A stretch of 9,535 bases of DNA from Alistipes sp. UBA928 (GCA_002293665.1 DBDQ01000101.1:1-9535); one strand, 5' to 3'. Shown: positions 1 to 5,831, numbered from the stretch's first letter. Numbers and translations are program-made. Notes: a model not told the origin generated them from the sequence alone.

Positions 1-13
1 CACCTGACTCAGA

Positions 14-38
14 AAACCATCCATTCGAAACCATCCAT
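14..38. repeat. Tandem 11-bp direct repeat upstream of the first promoter
   Basis: AAACCATCCAT occurs at 14-24 and again at 28-38, a period of 14 bp with a 3-bp spacer. It ends 30 bp before the -7 element at 69-76, so it could be a pair of activator or repressor sites. It could equally be chance or the tail of an upstream gene. No other function can be read from it. Confidence 0.45.
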
Positions 39-68
39 GTGAAAGGGTAAAGATAGCGGAATTTTTCG

Positions 69-76
69 TAATTTTG
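69..76 (+). promoter_or_regulatory. Bacteroidetes -7 promoter element (TAATTTTG)
   Basis: TAATTTTG is an exact match to the Bacteroidetes -7 consensus TAnnTTTG. It ends only 5 bp before the ATG at 82, so the transcript would begin at or within a few bases of the start codon. No clear -33 TTG motif stands at the usual spacing. It would drive the His-rich secreted protein and the glycosylase gene coupled to it. Confidence 0.6.
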
Positions 77-81
77 CACGC

Positions 82-753
82 ATGAAGCGTATAATTCTAC
101 TGCTTTGCCTGCTGCCGACATGCTTTGGGGTGTTTGCCCAGCACGATCACGATCACGAGGATCACGACCAAACCGGCGAACACGCTCACGACCACACCGA
201 CGAGAGCCCCGGAGTGCTTTTCGGGGAGATGGCGGGAGCGATAGCGGCGCAACCGGGCGAGAGAAAGCTCTACAAGTTCACGGGCTTAACGCCCCGTTTC
301 GGTCTCGCGGTGCAGAAACAGCTCTTCGCCGAAGCGGGCCTCGGCCTCGACTTCTACCAGATCGGCTACACGGGGGCGAGCGAGTTCGTGTCGTTCGGCT
401 ACTCCAACCTGCGCCCCTACCTCTCGGGCGAGATCATGGCGAACCGCAAACTGTTGGGCGGTGGCAAGGCGGGGATTGAATACATCCGCTCGACGCCGAT
501 CCTCGGCATGGCTTTCGGGGGCGAGGTGTCGTACTACACCGACGGGCCGGCCGACGCGGTACTCATCACACCCCGGCTGATGCTCTCGTTCGTGAAGGTC
601 GACCTCTACTATGGATACAGTTTCTTTGTGCGCAACGAACTCACGCGCTGGCTCGGCCACCATCGTTTCGGCGTCTCGATGACCCTCAATCCCCGCTTTT
701 GGCGCCGCAAAACCCGCATCTACGAAGAGTACTACAACTCCTACCTCGAGTAA
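82..753 (+). CDS. Secreted His-rich beta-barrel-like protein, putative outer membrane protein
   Basis: A 223-residue protein of unknown function. Residues 1-20 are a classical signal peptide (basic KR, hydrophobic LLLCLL core, cleavage near VFAQ). The mature protein would begin with a metal-binding-like tail: seven His (21, 23, 25, 28, 34, 36, 38) interleaved with Asp and Glu. Residues 45-223 alternate hydrophobic and polar residues, with many Gly and Tyr and recurring short strands such as FGLAVQKQL, AGLGLDFYQIGY and VDLYYGYSFF. This resembles a small outer-membrane beta-barrel of about 8 strands, although the C-terminus (EEYYNSYLE) lacks the usual terminal Phe. The family was not recognised. 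The start is the only in-frame ATG that keeps the signal peptide. Its stop overlaps the next start by one base. A role in binding or sensing periplasmic or surface zinc or another transition metal is inference from the His tail alone. Confidence 0.8.
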   Translation: MKRIILLLCLLPTCFGVFAQHDHDHEDHDQTGEHAHDHTDESPGVLFGEMAGAIAAQPGERKLYKFTGLTPRFGLAVQKQLFAEAGLGLDFYQIGYTGASEFVSFGYSNLRPYLSGEIMANRKLLGGGKAGIEYIRSTPILGMAFGGEVSYYTDGPADAVLITPRLMLSFVKVDLYYGYSFFVRNELTRWLGHHRFGVSMTLNPRFWRRKTRIYEEYYNSYLE

Positions 754-1235
754 TGAAAAAGGAATCATTCGGGCCGCTGGCCGACGACGACACCGAGGTA
801 CTGATCCTCGGCTCGATGCCGGGTGAGCGCTCGCTCGAACTCGGCGAGTATTACGGCCATCCGCAGAACAGATTTTGGAAGGTAGTGGCGGCACTCACGA
901 ACAACGATCCGCCGACTTCGTATGCCGACAAAAAAGCGATGCTCGCACGCTCGCGTATAGGACTTTGGGACGTAGCACGGCGCGCCACCCGGCAGGGAAG
1001 TCTCGACAGCGCGATCCGTGACGCCGAACCTAACGACATCGCCGGGTTCATCGCTTCTCACCCACGGTTGAGGGTCATCGCCTTCAACGGCCGCACACCC
1101 GAAACGCTTCACGATCGCTTTTTCACCCGTACCCCCGGCATCGAATATCTCTCCATGCCCAGCACCAGCCCCGCCAACGCCGCCTGCTCGCTCCCCCGCC
1201 TGCTCGAAACCTGGCAGCGAATCAGCTCCTTGTAG
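753..1235 (+). CDS. DNA-deoxyinosine (hypoxanthine) glycosylase, UDG superfamily
   Basis: A 160-residue base-excision repair enzyme. It would remove hypoxanthine (deaminated adenine), and in some homologues uracil, from DNA by cutting the N-glycosidic bond in the cytoplasm. Diagnostic motifs are present in order: LGSMPGERS (19-27), the first active-site loop of the superfamily; YYGHPQNRFW (33-42), with the Asn typical of the hypoxanthine-DNA glycosylase family; VIAFNGRTP (108-116); and the C-terminal loop MPSTSPANA (135-143), the DNA-intercalation loop. The length is normal for the family. A longer frame opens at 699, but the ATG at 753 is preferred: it forms TAATG with the upstream stop, gives a normal N-terminus just before the first beta strand, and suggests translational coupling to the secreted protein upstream. 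No functional link between the two products is evident. Confidence 0.87.
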   Translation: MKKESFGPLADDDTEVLILGSMPGERSLELGEYYGHPQNRFWKVVAALTNNDPPTSYADKKAMLARSRIGLWDVARRATRQGSLDSAIRDAEPNDIAGFIASHPRLRVIAFNGRTPETLHDRFFTRTPGIEYLSMPSTSPANAACSLPRLLETWQRISSL

Positions 1236-1261
1236 ATATACAGCACCGCGCGACCTTCAAG

Positions 1262-2149
1262 TCAGTCACGCAGATTATAGAAACGATTCCCCCAATAGGA
1301 ATAACTATAACGGGCGTTATAGGGATCATAAGTATGAATGTTCAGCCACCGGGGATAGACCCTGATCCGCGAATTGTCGTTGGATTCATCCTGCCCCTCG
1401 GTCCATTGAATAGCGGGCATATGCAGAGACTTGATACACCGCGCTCCCTCAAAAACCGAAAACCGCTCGCCGCTCAACACAATCAGCCGCTCGTTCATCA
1501 CAACGGGTTCGACAACCGGTGCCGCCAACGCGACGTCGATCTTCTCACCGCCCCGAAAGACATAAAAGTCGCCGCCGACCATTCGAACACTCCACTCCTC
1601 CGTACTGTAAACCTCATACTCGTCTTTCTCTTCAAAATGGGTGGACGGCGAGGCGGCATCTATCTTTTTAAACAGCAACTCCCTCGACAGGTCGATGCGG
1701 TTCATCGTCGTGTCGCAAAAGAATGGCTCGAAACTGTCGCTCGCAAAGTAGTCTACGATGCGTACCAACTCGTCCCGGTCGAAATCCAGCATGAAATCCT
1801 GCCCGAAATTGGCGTTGATGCGATACTCCGCCTCCGTTTCATATACTTCGACGGTAAATCGCTGCCGGCCTTTACGCACCTCGTTGGCAGGCCGCCAGGC
1901 ACTCGAGAAAAGATCATAGACAACAGGCTTGTTCTCGAGCCTGCCGCTTTGCTGCAATTCGCGCACATAGTCGTTCAGTTGCACGGCAGTATGGAACATA
2001 TTCGGCACGCGCGCCTCGCTTCCCAAAAGTTGGTCTGCACGATACTTGAAGTGCGGGAACTCAAAGAAGAATCCGTACCACTCGGTCGCACCCGCCCTCG
2101 TGGCCGCCACCATCAAAATCATTGAAAGTATGAAAAGTCTCTTCTTCAC
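1262..2149 (-). CDS. Secreted protein of unknown function with aromatic-rich C-terminus
   Basis: A 295-residue protein of no family I recognise. Residues 1-21 form a signal peptide (KKR, then a hydrophobic run, with cleavage after AGA), so the product is periplasmic or exported. There is no lipobox. The middle contains a YRINANF strand and an acidic stretch (119-137, LDFDRDELVRIVDYF), with two Cys at 145 and 238. The last 22 residues are unusually rich in Tyr, Trp, Phe, Asn and Arg. The start codon is GTG: no in-frame ATG lies upstream, and the first ATG (residue 10) would destroy the charged part of the signal peptide. No promoter of the TAnnTTTG type stands directly upstream. The gene starts 8 bp after a decayed frame and may share its promoter at 2546-2553. 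It ends 26 bp from the convergent glycosylase gene with no clear terminator hairpin between. Confidence 0.75.
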   Translation of the reverse strand: MKKRLFILSMILMVAATRAGATEWYGFFFEFPHFKYRADQLLGSEARVPNMFHTAVQLNDYVRELQQSGRLENKPVVYDLFSSAWRPANEVRKGRQRFTVEVYETEAEYRINANFGQDFMLDFDRDELVRIVDYFASDSFEPFFCDTTMNRIDLSRELLFKKIDAASPSTHFEEKDEYEVYSTEEWSVRMVGGDFYVFRGGEKIDVALAAPVVEPVVMNERLIVLSGERFSVFEGARCIKSLHMPAIQWTEGQDESNDNSRIRVYPRWLNIHTYDPYNARYSYSYWGNRFYNLRD

Positions 2150-2157
2150 GTAAGTTG

Positions 2158-2523
2158 TTAATCCATCGCATCCGGCAGAAGTTTGCCGTGCGACATATTA
2201 CGGACAATCACCCCGTCCGGAAAGATTTCATAAGCGAACAGCTACCCCTCGAACGAAACGCAGCGATAACCCAACTTCCGCCACCTCTCGAAACAGCACA
2301 AGACATAATCGCTGATTTCGAAGCGAACGTATAAAATCCCTTATACGCTGGCTACAACGCAACGATGCGATTTCGGAAAGTTTCCATTCGTCGACCAAAT
2401 TATTGCTCCAACTCCTCAATCCTGTTCCGATTCGGCAAAGGGCAGGGTCTCGACATAGTTCATAAACGAAGCAGCCTGCGGAGTACTGAGATCGAATCTG
2501 ACTGTTCTGACTTGTGCGCACAT
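2158..2523 (-). pseudogene. Probable decayed small gene, or a 35-residue ORF followed by non-coding DNA
   Basis: An ATG at 2523, placed 22 bp behind a perfect promoter element, opens a frame of 35 residues (MCAQVRTVRFDLSTPQAASF and on) ending in TGA at 2416-2418. In the same frame after two more stops (TAA at 2341-2343, TAG at 2242-2244), protein-like text resumes: LYVRFEISDYVLCCFERWRK, then a block with EIFPDGVIVRNMSHGKLLPD, ending at TAA 2158-2160. Fragments in the other two minus-strand frames (IEELEQ, and VDEWKLSEIASLR) also look coding, which suggests frameshifts as well as nonsense changes. The N-terminal part loosely resembles small antitoxin-like proteins of Bacteroidetes, but I cannot identify it. 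Apart from this and the promoter, the 2150-2558 interval holds nothing I can name. Confidence 0.35.
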
Positions 2524-2545
2524 GACGGTATCTTTTTCTTTACCG

Positions 2546-2553
2546 CAAAGGTA
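2546..2553 (-). promoter_or_regulatory. Bacteroidetes -7 promoter element (TACCTTTG) with small dyad
   Basis: The minus strand reads TACCTTTG, an exact TAnnTTTG match. It lies 5 bp past the FMN reductase stop and 22 bp before the ATG at 2523. It sits inside a 5-bp inverted repeat, TTACC (2540-2544) and GGTAA (2550-2554) on the plus strand, which could be an operator half-site pair. It would drive the decayed frame and possibly the secreted protein at 1262-2149. Confidence 0.5.
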
Positions 2554-2558
2554 ACGAT

Positions 2559-3128
2559 TTATTTCGGGAACCGCGCGATCCAAGCCTCGAAGGCAGCAAG
2601 GAACCTGCGCATGAAGTTGGCAGAGCTTTCGGTCAGTCGGTCGCCGTCCGCCCCCGCGACTCCGGCGGCATTCATCATACCCGTCGAAGCATTGAAATAG
2701 ACCGCAGGCTGGTTCATCACCGGCATGTCGAGCCACGAGCAGATGTTGCGCAGGTGTTGCTGTGCGCCGAAAGTGCCCACTCCCCCCATCGTTGCACCCA
2801 TTATCGCGGTTGGCTTGCCCGCCCAGATGTTCTGTGCCGGCGGCCGCGAACCCCAGTCGAGGGCGTTTTTCAAAACCCCGGGGATCGAACGGTTATACTC
2901 CGGAGTGACGATCAGCACGCCGTCCGACGCAGCCGCAAGTTTCCGCATCGCGACTACGCCTGCCGGAGGTGTCGCCTCGATGTCCTGAGAGTAGAACGGC
3001 AACGACGCAATGTCGAAAACCTTAAACTCGAAAGCGTGCCCCGCGTCCAGCCCGGCCACCGCCTCGAAGAAACGACGGTTGAGCGAACCCGCGCTCACGC
3101 CGCCAATCAGTACCATGATCTTTTTCAT
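2559..3128 (-). CDS. NADPH-dependent FMN reductase family protein
   Basis: A 189-residue flavodoxin-fold oxidoreductase of the NADPH-dependent FMN reductase family (chromate, quinone and azo reductase relatives). It would use NAD(P)H to reduce FMN or a quinone-like or azo acceptor in the cytoplasm. The N-terminal strand MKKIMVLIGG is followed by the FMN phosphate loop VSAGSLNRR (11-19). The family signature TPEYNRSIPGVLKNALDW spans 75-92, and an MGATMGGVGTFGAQQHLR loop (110-127) completes the flavin site. The length is typical. Its ATG overlaps the stop of the upstream thioredoxin-fold gene by 4 bp (ATGA), which marks it as the last gene of the operon. The physiological acceptor cannot be read from sequence. 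Confidence 0.88.
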   Translation of the reverse strand: MKKIMVLIGGVSAGSLNRRFFEAVAGLDAGHAFEFKVFDIASLPFYSQDIEATPPAGVVAMRKLAAASDGVLIVTPEYNRSIPGVLKNALDWGSRPPAQNIWAGKPTAIMGATMGGVGTFGAQQHLRNICSWLDMPVMNQPAVYFNASTGMMNAAGVAGADGDRLTESSANFMRRFLAAFEAWIARFPK

Positions 3129-3637
3129 CTCAACTCCTCTATCTTTTTCACAAGTTCATCCACCGAAAACTCAAATGTCTCGACCGCCGCGTACACGACC
3201 TTTCCTTCGGAATCGAACAGGTAAAGCGTCGGCACAAAGTGTACTTCGAACGCCGAGAATACCTCTCCCGCAGGGTCGTAGTAATATGGCATCGTCATTC
3301 CCGTGGCGGCCCAGTAGGCGGGAACTTCGACGGCGTAGTCATCCTCCTTGGAGATCGACACGAAACGAACGCCCGACCCGGCGATGCGCTTGAAAGCCTC
3401 TTCGACACCCGGCATCTCGCGGCTGCAATCGGGACACGTGGTTCGAAAGAACACTACGACCGAAGGTATTCCGGCCAGATCGGCCGACGACACGGCTCCC
3501 TGCGGGCCGGAAACGGTAAATTCGGGCATGGCCGCCCCCACGGGCAGCGAATCGCCTACGCCGCTCCTCTTCTCCGAAACACAGCCCGCCAACGTCATCG
3601 TCGAAAGCAGGGCCACCGATATATTCTTCAGCGTCAT
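3125..3637 (-). CDS. TlpA/redoxin-type thioredoxin-fold lipoprotein
   Basis: A 170-residue periplasm-facing thiol oxidoreductase. The signal peptide ends in the lipobox LAGC (16-19), giving lipidated Cys19. The redoxin fold follows: VGAAMPEFTV (33-42), then the active site FFRTTCPDCSREMP (63-76) with the CxxC pair Cys68 and Cys71, and the cis-Pro loop FVPT (Pro136). The CPDC centre suggests a disulfide reductase or thiol-disulfide exchange protein of the TlpA/ResA kind. A longer frame begins at 3661, but the ATG at 3637 is chosen: it makes an ATGA overlap with the phosphoribosyltransferase stop and places the charged residue and hydrophobic core of a normal lipoprotein signal at the N-terminus. 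It also ends in an ATGA overlap with the reductase, so translation of all three is probably coupled. Confidence 0.85.
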   Translation of the reverse strand: MTLKNISVALLSTMTLAGCVSEKRSGVGDSLPVGAAMPEFTVSGPQGAVSSADLAGIPSVVVFFRTTCPDCSREMPGVEEAFKRIAGSGVRFVSISKEDDYAVEVPAYWAATGMTMPYYYDPAGEVFSAFEVHFVPTLYLFDSEGKVVYAAVETFEFSVDELVKKIEELR

Positions 3638-4059
3638 ATTATCCACGGAAACTTGAAACATTCTTCGTTGTAGAGCGCGTAGTCGGCCTCACCGTTGACG
3701 GCGAAAGTGCGTACCACGGCTGCTTTTTCGCTGAGCAATTCTCGCGCCAGTCTCATCGTCGAGCCGCTCTTCACCCTGTCGTCGACGAGCAACACGCGCC
3801 GCCCGGCGTACTCGAAGTCCACGGGCGCCAACAACCGCGGGGCATCCCATCGAGGTCTCTGATTCTCATCGCGCAGGTTTATTCGCAACAGCCGCACCTC
3901 CACGGTTTCGCCATTGTCGCCCTCCAACCTCCGGGCAAGTATCCCCGCCGGGACTATCCCTCCGTTGGCCACGGCGACTATCAGGTCGAACGGCTCGTCG
4001 AAAGCAATCGTGCGAAAACGATCGAGCACCTCCGCGAAACTCTTTTCGCGCACAGGCAT
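3634..4059 (-). CDS. Type I phosphoribosyltransferase family protein
   Basis: A 141-residue cytoplasmic phosphoribosyltransferase. The PRPP-binding signature VLLVDDRVKSGST (89-101), two acidic residues after a hydrophobic strand followed by the SGST phosphate loop, is clear. An upstream ANGGIVPAG loop (31-39) fits the pyrophosphate-binding loop. The hood between residues 45 and 85 is short, and no purine-specific signature is evident, so the base acted on is unknown; hypoxanthine/guanine/xanthine-type or a modified base are both possible. It starts 4 bp after the ECF S component stop and its own stop overlaps the thioredoxin-fold gene start. The adjacency suggests that the transported compound or a derivative is phosphoribosylated after uptake. 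This is inference from position only. Confidence 0.8.
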   Translation of the reverse strand: MPVREKSFAEVLDRFRTIAFDEPFDLIVAVANGGIVPAGILARRLEGDNGETVEVRLLRINLRDENQRPRWDAPRLLAPVDFEYAGRRVLLVDDRVKSGSTMRLARELLSEKAAVVRTFAVNGEADYALYNEECFKFPWII

Positions 4060-4063
4060 GGCC

Positions 4064-4573
4064 TTAAGCCCTCCGAAGGGCAGTGAGTGCCAGCCAGCCG
4101 CCGAACACCTGGATCAACATGCCCGGCACACCGAGCCTGAAGTCCTGCAATGCTGTGACGAAACTCCCCGTCAGTGCCCACTCGGCCATCGTACCGACGA
4201 TCTGATAAGCGGCAACAGCGCACACGACAGCCACGAGCGAAACGCGGCCCGACACCCGGGCGGCGCCCCAAGCAGCCACGGCCAGCGCCACACTCTTTAT
4301 TAGGATCGGCGCAAGCACTTCCGCGGCGGGCATGCCGAAGATCAGGTGGTTGACTACGGGCGAGAACACCGCCGTGGCAAGACCCACCCACAGGCCGTAC
4401 TTATATGCCGCCACAAGGGTAAAGAAGTAGATCGGCAGCAACACGAGTCCTCCCTGCGGCAGCAGATGGCAGAGTTGCGGCAGAACGATGTTGCCCACCG
4501 TAAATATCGCGGCCATGAGCCACGCGCGCCCCTCGACGAGGCTTAAAGAGTAGAGTTTTGCAGTTTTTTCCAT
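4064..4573 (-). CDS. ECF transporter S component (substrate-binding membrane protein)
   Basis: A 169-residue integral membrane protein, the size of the substrate-capturing S subunits of energy-coupling factor vitamin and cofactor importers. Six hydrophobic segments are visible, at about 15-35, 43-58, 60-78, 86-104, 110-128 and 148-166. Characteristic text includes PQLCHLLPQGGLVLLPIYFF (32-51) and AAYKYGLWVGLATAV (55-69), which I recognise from Bacteroidetes proteins annotated as ECF S components. No ECF T or ATPase genes lie in the window, so it would share a module encoded elsewhere (group II style). The substrate is unknown. The following phosphoribosyltransferase argues for a nucleobase-like or pyridine-like compound. 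The gene leads the four-gene operon and has its own promoter candidate 45 bp upstream. Confidence 0.78.
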   Translation of the reverse strand: MEKTAKLYSLSLVEGRAWLMAAIFTVGNIVLPQLCHLLPQGGLVLLPIYFFTLVAAYKYGLWVGLATAVFSPVVNHLIFGMPAAEVLAPILIKSVALAVAAWGAARVSGRVSLVAVVCAVAAYQIVGTMAEWALTGSFVTALQDFRLGVPGMLIQVFGGWLALTALRRA

Positions 4574-4617
4574 TGTTCTTATTTTGGTTCTTTCAGAGTT
4601 GGCAATTAAGATTGGCG

Positions 4618-4625
4618 TAAAGGTA
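4618..4625 (-). promoter_or_regulatory. Probable -7 promoter element (TACCTTTA) for the four-gene operon
   Basis: The minus strand reads TACCTTTA, one base off the TAnnTTTG consensus. It sits inside an A/T-rich gap between the metF stop (4637) and the S component ATG (4573), leaving a leader of about 40 nt. That leader is too short for a riboswitch, and no terminator hairpin separates it from metF, so read-through from metF is also possible. Confidence 0.4.
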
Positions 4626-4636
4626 TAAAAAATTAT

Positions 4637-5623
4637 TTAAAAAACCTGCTTCACGATCTGCGCAATGTTGTCGGTGCGCCCCATCGAGTAGAAATGTATC
4701 ACCGGCAGGCCCGCTTTTTTGAGCCCGGCGGCTTGCTGCGTGGCCCACTCGATGCCCACGCGGCGCACTTCGGCGTTGTCGCGGCACCGTTCCACCTCGT
4801 GCACGAGATCGGGCGGCAGATCGACATGGAAAGTGTGGGGCAACACGGTCAGATGTGCTTTCACGGCCAGCGGCTTGATGCCCGGCACGATGGGTACCGT
4901 AATACCCGCCGTACGGGCGCGCGCAATGAAGTCGAGTATTCGGTCGTTGTCGAAACTCATCTGGGTGACGATGTAGTCGGCCCCCGCATCGACCTTGCGC
5001 CTGAGTGCTTTGATGTCGGCCTCGGGATTGGGGCTCTCGGCGTGTTTTTCCGGATAGCCCGCCACTCCCACGCAAAAGTTTGTCTTATGTGCAGGCCCCT
5101 TATATCCGCCGTGGCCGTTGTCGCCGTCATTGTCCACGTATTTACCTCGGTTCATGTCGGCTATCTGCGCCACTAGTCCCTCGGCGTAGCTGTGTCCCTG
5201 CGGGTGGGGGTCGAACCTCGTTTCTCCTTTGCGGGCGTCTCCCCTGAGTGCCAACACGTTGTGCATTCCCAGCAGGTTCATGTCGATGAGCGCGTCCTCT
5301 ATGTCGTAGAGCGACTGTCCGCCGCAAATGATATGGGGCACAGTCTCTATGCCGTAGCGGCGCGCAATGGCGGCCGATATTCCCACCGTCCCGGGGCGGT
5401 GCCGCACCGTGTGGCGCTCGAGCAGGCCGTCGGGTCGCTCGGTGTAGCGGGTATCCTCGCGGTGGAATGTGACGTTGATGTAGGCCGGATCGAGCGGTGC
5501 AAGGGTGTCGATGGCCTCGAAAACCCCCGCTGTGCCCTCGCCCTTGAGTGGCGGGAGGAGTTCGAAAGTAAAACGCGTAGTCCCCCTCGAGGCCGCGTCG
5601 TTTATTATGTCGATTATCTTCAT
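4637..5623 (-). CDS. metF: Methylenetetrahydrofolate reductase
   Basis: A 328-residue flavoenzyme that reduces 5,10-methylene-THF to 5-methyl-THF for methionine synthesis in the cytoplasm. Family motifs are complete: FTFELLPPLKGEG (18-30) with the catalytic Glu21; YINVTFHRED (48-57); RHRPGTVGISAAIARRYGI (74-92); VPHIICGG (95-102); ALRGDA (125-130) with the Asp that contacts the flavin and folate; CVGVAGYPEKH (184-194); and VTQMSFDND (219-227). A Gly/Asp/His-rich insertion at about 164-178 (DNDGDNGHGGYKGP) looks slightly longer than in relatives I know and should be a surface loop. A frame extends upstream to 5761, but the ATG at 5623 matches the family N-terminus (MKIIDIIND) and lies just behind a perfect promoter. 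Its codons look like those of its neighbours. Confidence 0.95.
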   Translation of the reverse strand: MKIIDIINDAASRGTTRFTFELLPPLKGEGTAGVFEAIDTLAPLDPAYINVTFHREDTRYTERPDGLLERHTVRHRPGTVGISAAIARRYGIETVPHIICGGQSLYDIEDALIDMNLLGMHNVLALRGDARKGETRFDPHPQGHSYAEGLVAQIADMNRGKYVDNDGDNGHGGYKGPAHKTNFCVGVAGYPEKHAESPNPEADIKALRRKVDAGADYIVTQMSFDNDRILDFIARARTAGITVPIVPGIKPLAVKAHLTVLPHTFHVDLPPDLVHEVERCRDNAEVRRVGIEWATQQAAGLKKAGLPVIHFYSMGRTDNIAQIVKQVF

Positions 5624-5633
5624 AAGCTGCCCC

Positions 5634-5641
5634 CAAAGGTA
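5634..5641 (-). promoter_or_regulatory. Bacteroidetes -7 promoter element (TACCTTTG) for metF
   Basis: The minus strand reads TACCTTTG, an exact TAnnTTTG match ending 10 bp before the metF ATG. A CTTG lies 21 bp further upstream, where the -33 motif is expected. The leader would be only about 5 nt long, which leaves no room for a cobalamin or SAM riboswitch. It also confirms that the N-terminal extension of the open frame is not translated. Confidence 0.6.
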
Positions 5642-5696
5642 AGGTTTTTCCGCGAGAAGCGGCAAGAGAGCGGACTGGAAAAATCCAATAAATAAA

Positions 5697-5721
5697 ATAT
5701 GTTTCAAAACAAAAAACATAT
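5697..5721. repeat. Inverted repeat ATATGTTT / AAACATAT
   Basis: Perfect 8-bp arms (5697-5704 and 5714-5721) with a 9-bp A-rich spacer, in the divergent region between metF and the fimbrillin-like genes. It is a candidate regulator-binding dyad. It lies outside the expected transcripts of both genes, so a role as a DNA site is likelier than as RNA structure. Confidence 0.4.
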
Positions 5722-5728
5722 GATACAC

Positions 5729-5753
5729 GGCGACGCATTGGTGTAACGTCGCC
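5729..5753. repeat. GC-rich inverted repeat GGCGACG / CGTCGCC
   Basis: Perfect 7-bp arms (5729-5735 and 5747-5753) around an 11-bp spacer, standing out from A/T-rich surroundings. On the minus strand it is followed by a T-rich run, so it could stop leftward transcription before metF. As DNA it could be an operator. ACGTCG recurs at 5768-5773. Confidence 0.4.
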
Positions 5754-5799
5754 AAAAGCAAATGATACGTCGATAAATGCCGTGAAATATATATTCTTC

Positions 5800-5807
5800 T
5801 ATATTTG
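5800..5807 (+). promoter_or_regulatory. Bacteroidetes -7 promoter element (TATATTTG) for the fimbrillin-like pair
   Basis: TATATTTG is an exact match to TAnnTTTG, 47 bp before the ATG at 5855. No clear -33 TTG is seen, which fits an activated or alternative-sigma promoter. It is flanked by CGTGAAA (5781-5787) and TTTCACG (5826-5832), an inverted pair, and is followed directly by the hairpin at 5812-5831. Confidence 0.6.
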
Positions 5808-5811
5808 CAAA

Positions 5812-5831
5812 GTGAAACGCAAATGTTTCAC
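5812..5831 (+). promoter_or_regulatory. Hairpin/operator dyad GTGAAAC / GTTTCAC at the expected 5' end of the mRNA
   Basis: Perfect 7-bp arms (5812-5818 and 5825-5831), extendable by a G-U pair to 8 with a CAAA tetraloop. The first base is about where transcription from the element at 5800-5807 should begin, so the mRNA would start with this hairpin. It may stabilise the transcript, or the DNA dyad may bind a repressor. A competing dyad pairs ATTTGC (5803-5808) with GCAAAT (5819-5824). Confidence 0.5.

Noticed and set aside
3..50. Possible C-terminus of an upstream gene (PDSENHPFETIHVKG then TAA), with a second frame ending at 42
   Set aside because: Too short to choose between frames, and the tandem repeat inside it makes coding uncertain.
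699..752. N-terminal extension of the DNA glycosylase starting at 699
   Set aside because: It would overlap the upstream gene by 55 bp, and the extra 18 residues are not part of the family. The TAATG start at 753 is much better.
1334..2125. 263-codon plus-strand frame opposite the secreted orphan protein
   Set aside because: The minus-strand reading has a signal peptide and normal composition. The plus-strand reading has neither a promoter nor protein-like segments.
2228..2521. 97-codon minus-strand frame read as a real gene
   Set aside because: It starts out of frame with the ATG that fits the promoter, and has basic, low-order composition. It better fits as one frame of a decayed gene.
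4574..4636. Riboswitch ahead of the ECF S component or metF
   Set aside because: The S component leader is about 40 nt and the metF leader about 5 nt. Neither can hold a cobalamin, SAM or similar aptamer.
5624..5761. N-terminal extension of MetF by 46 residues
   Set aside because: It runs through the metF promoter and reads as hydrophobic chance sequence. The family N-terminus begins at 5623.
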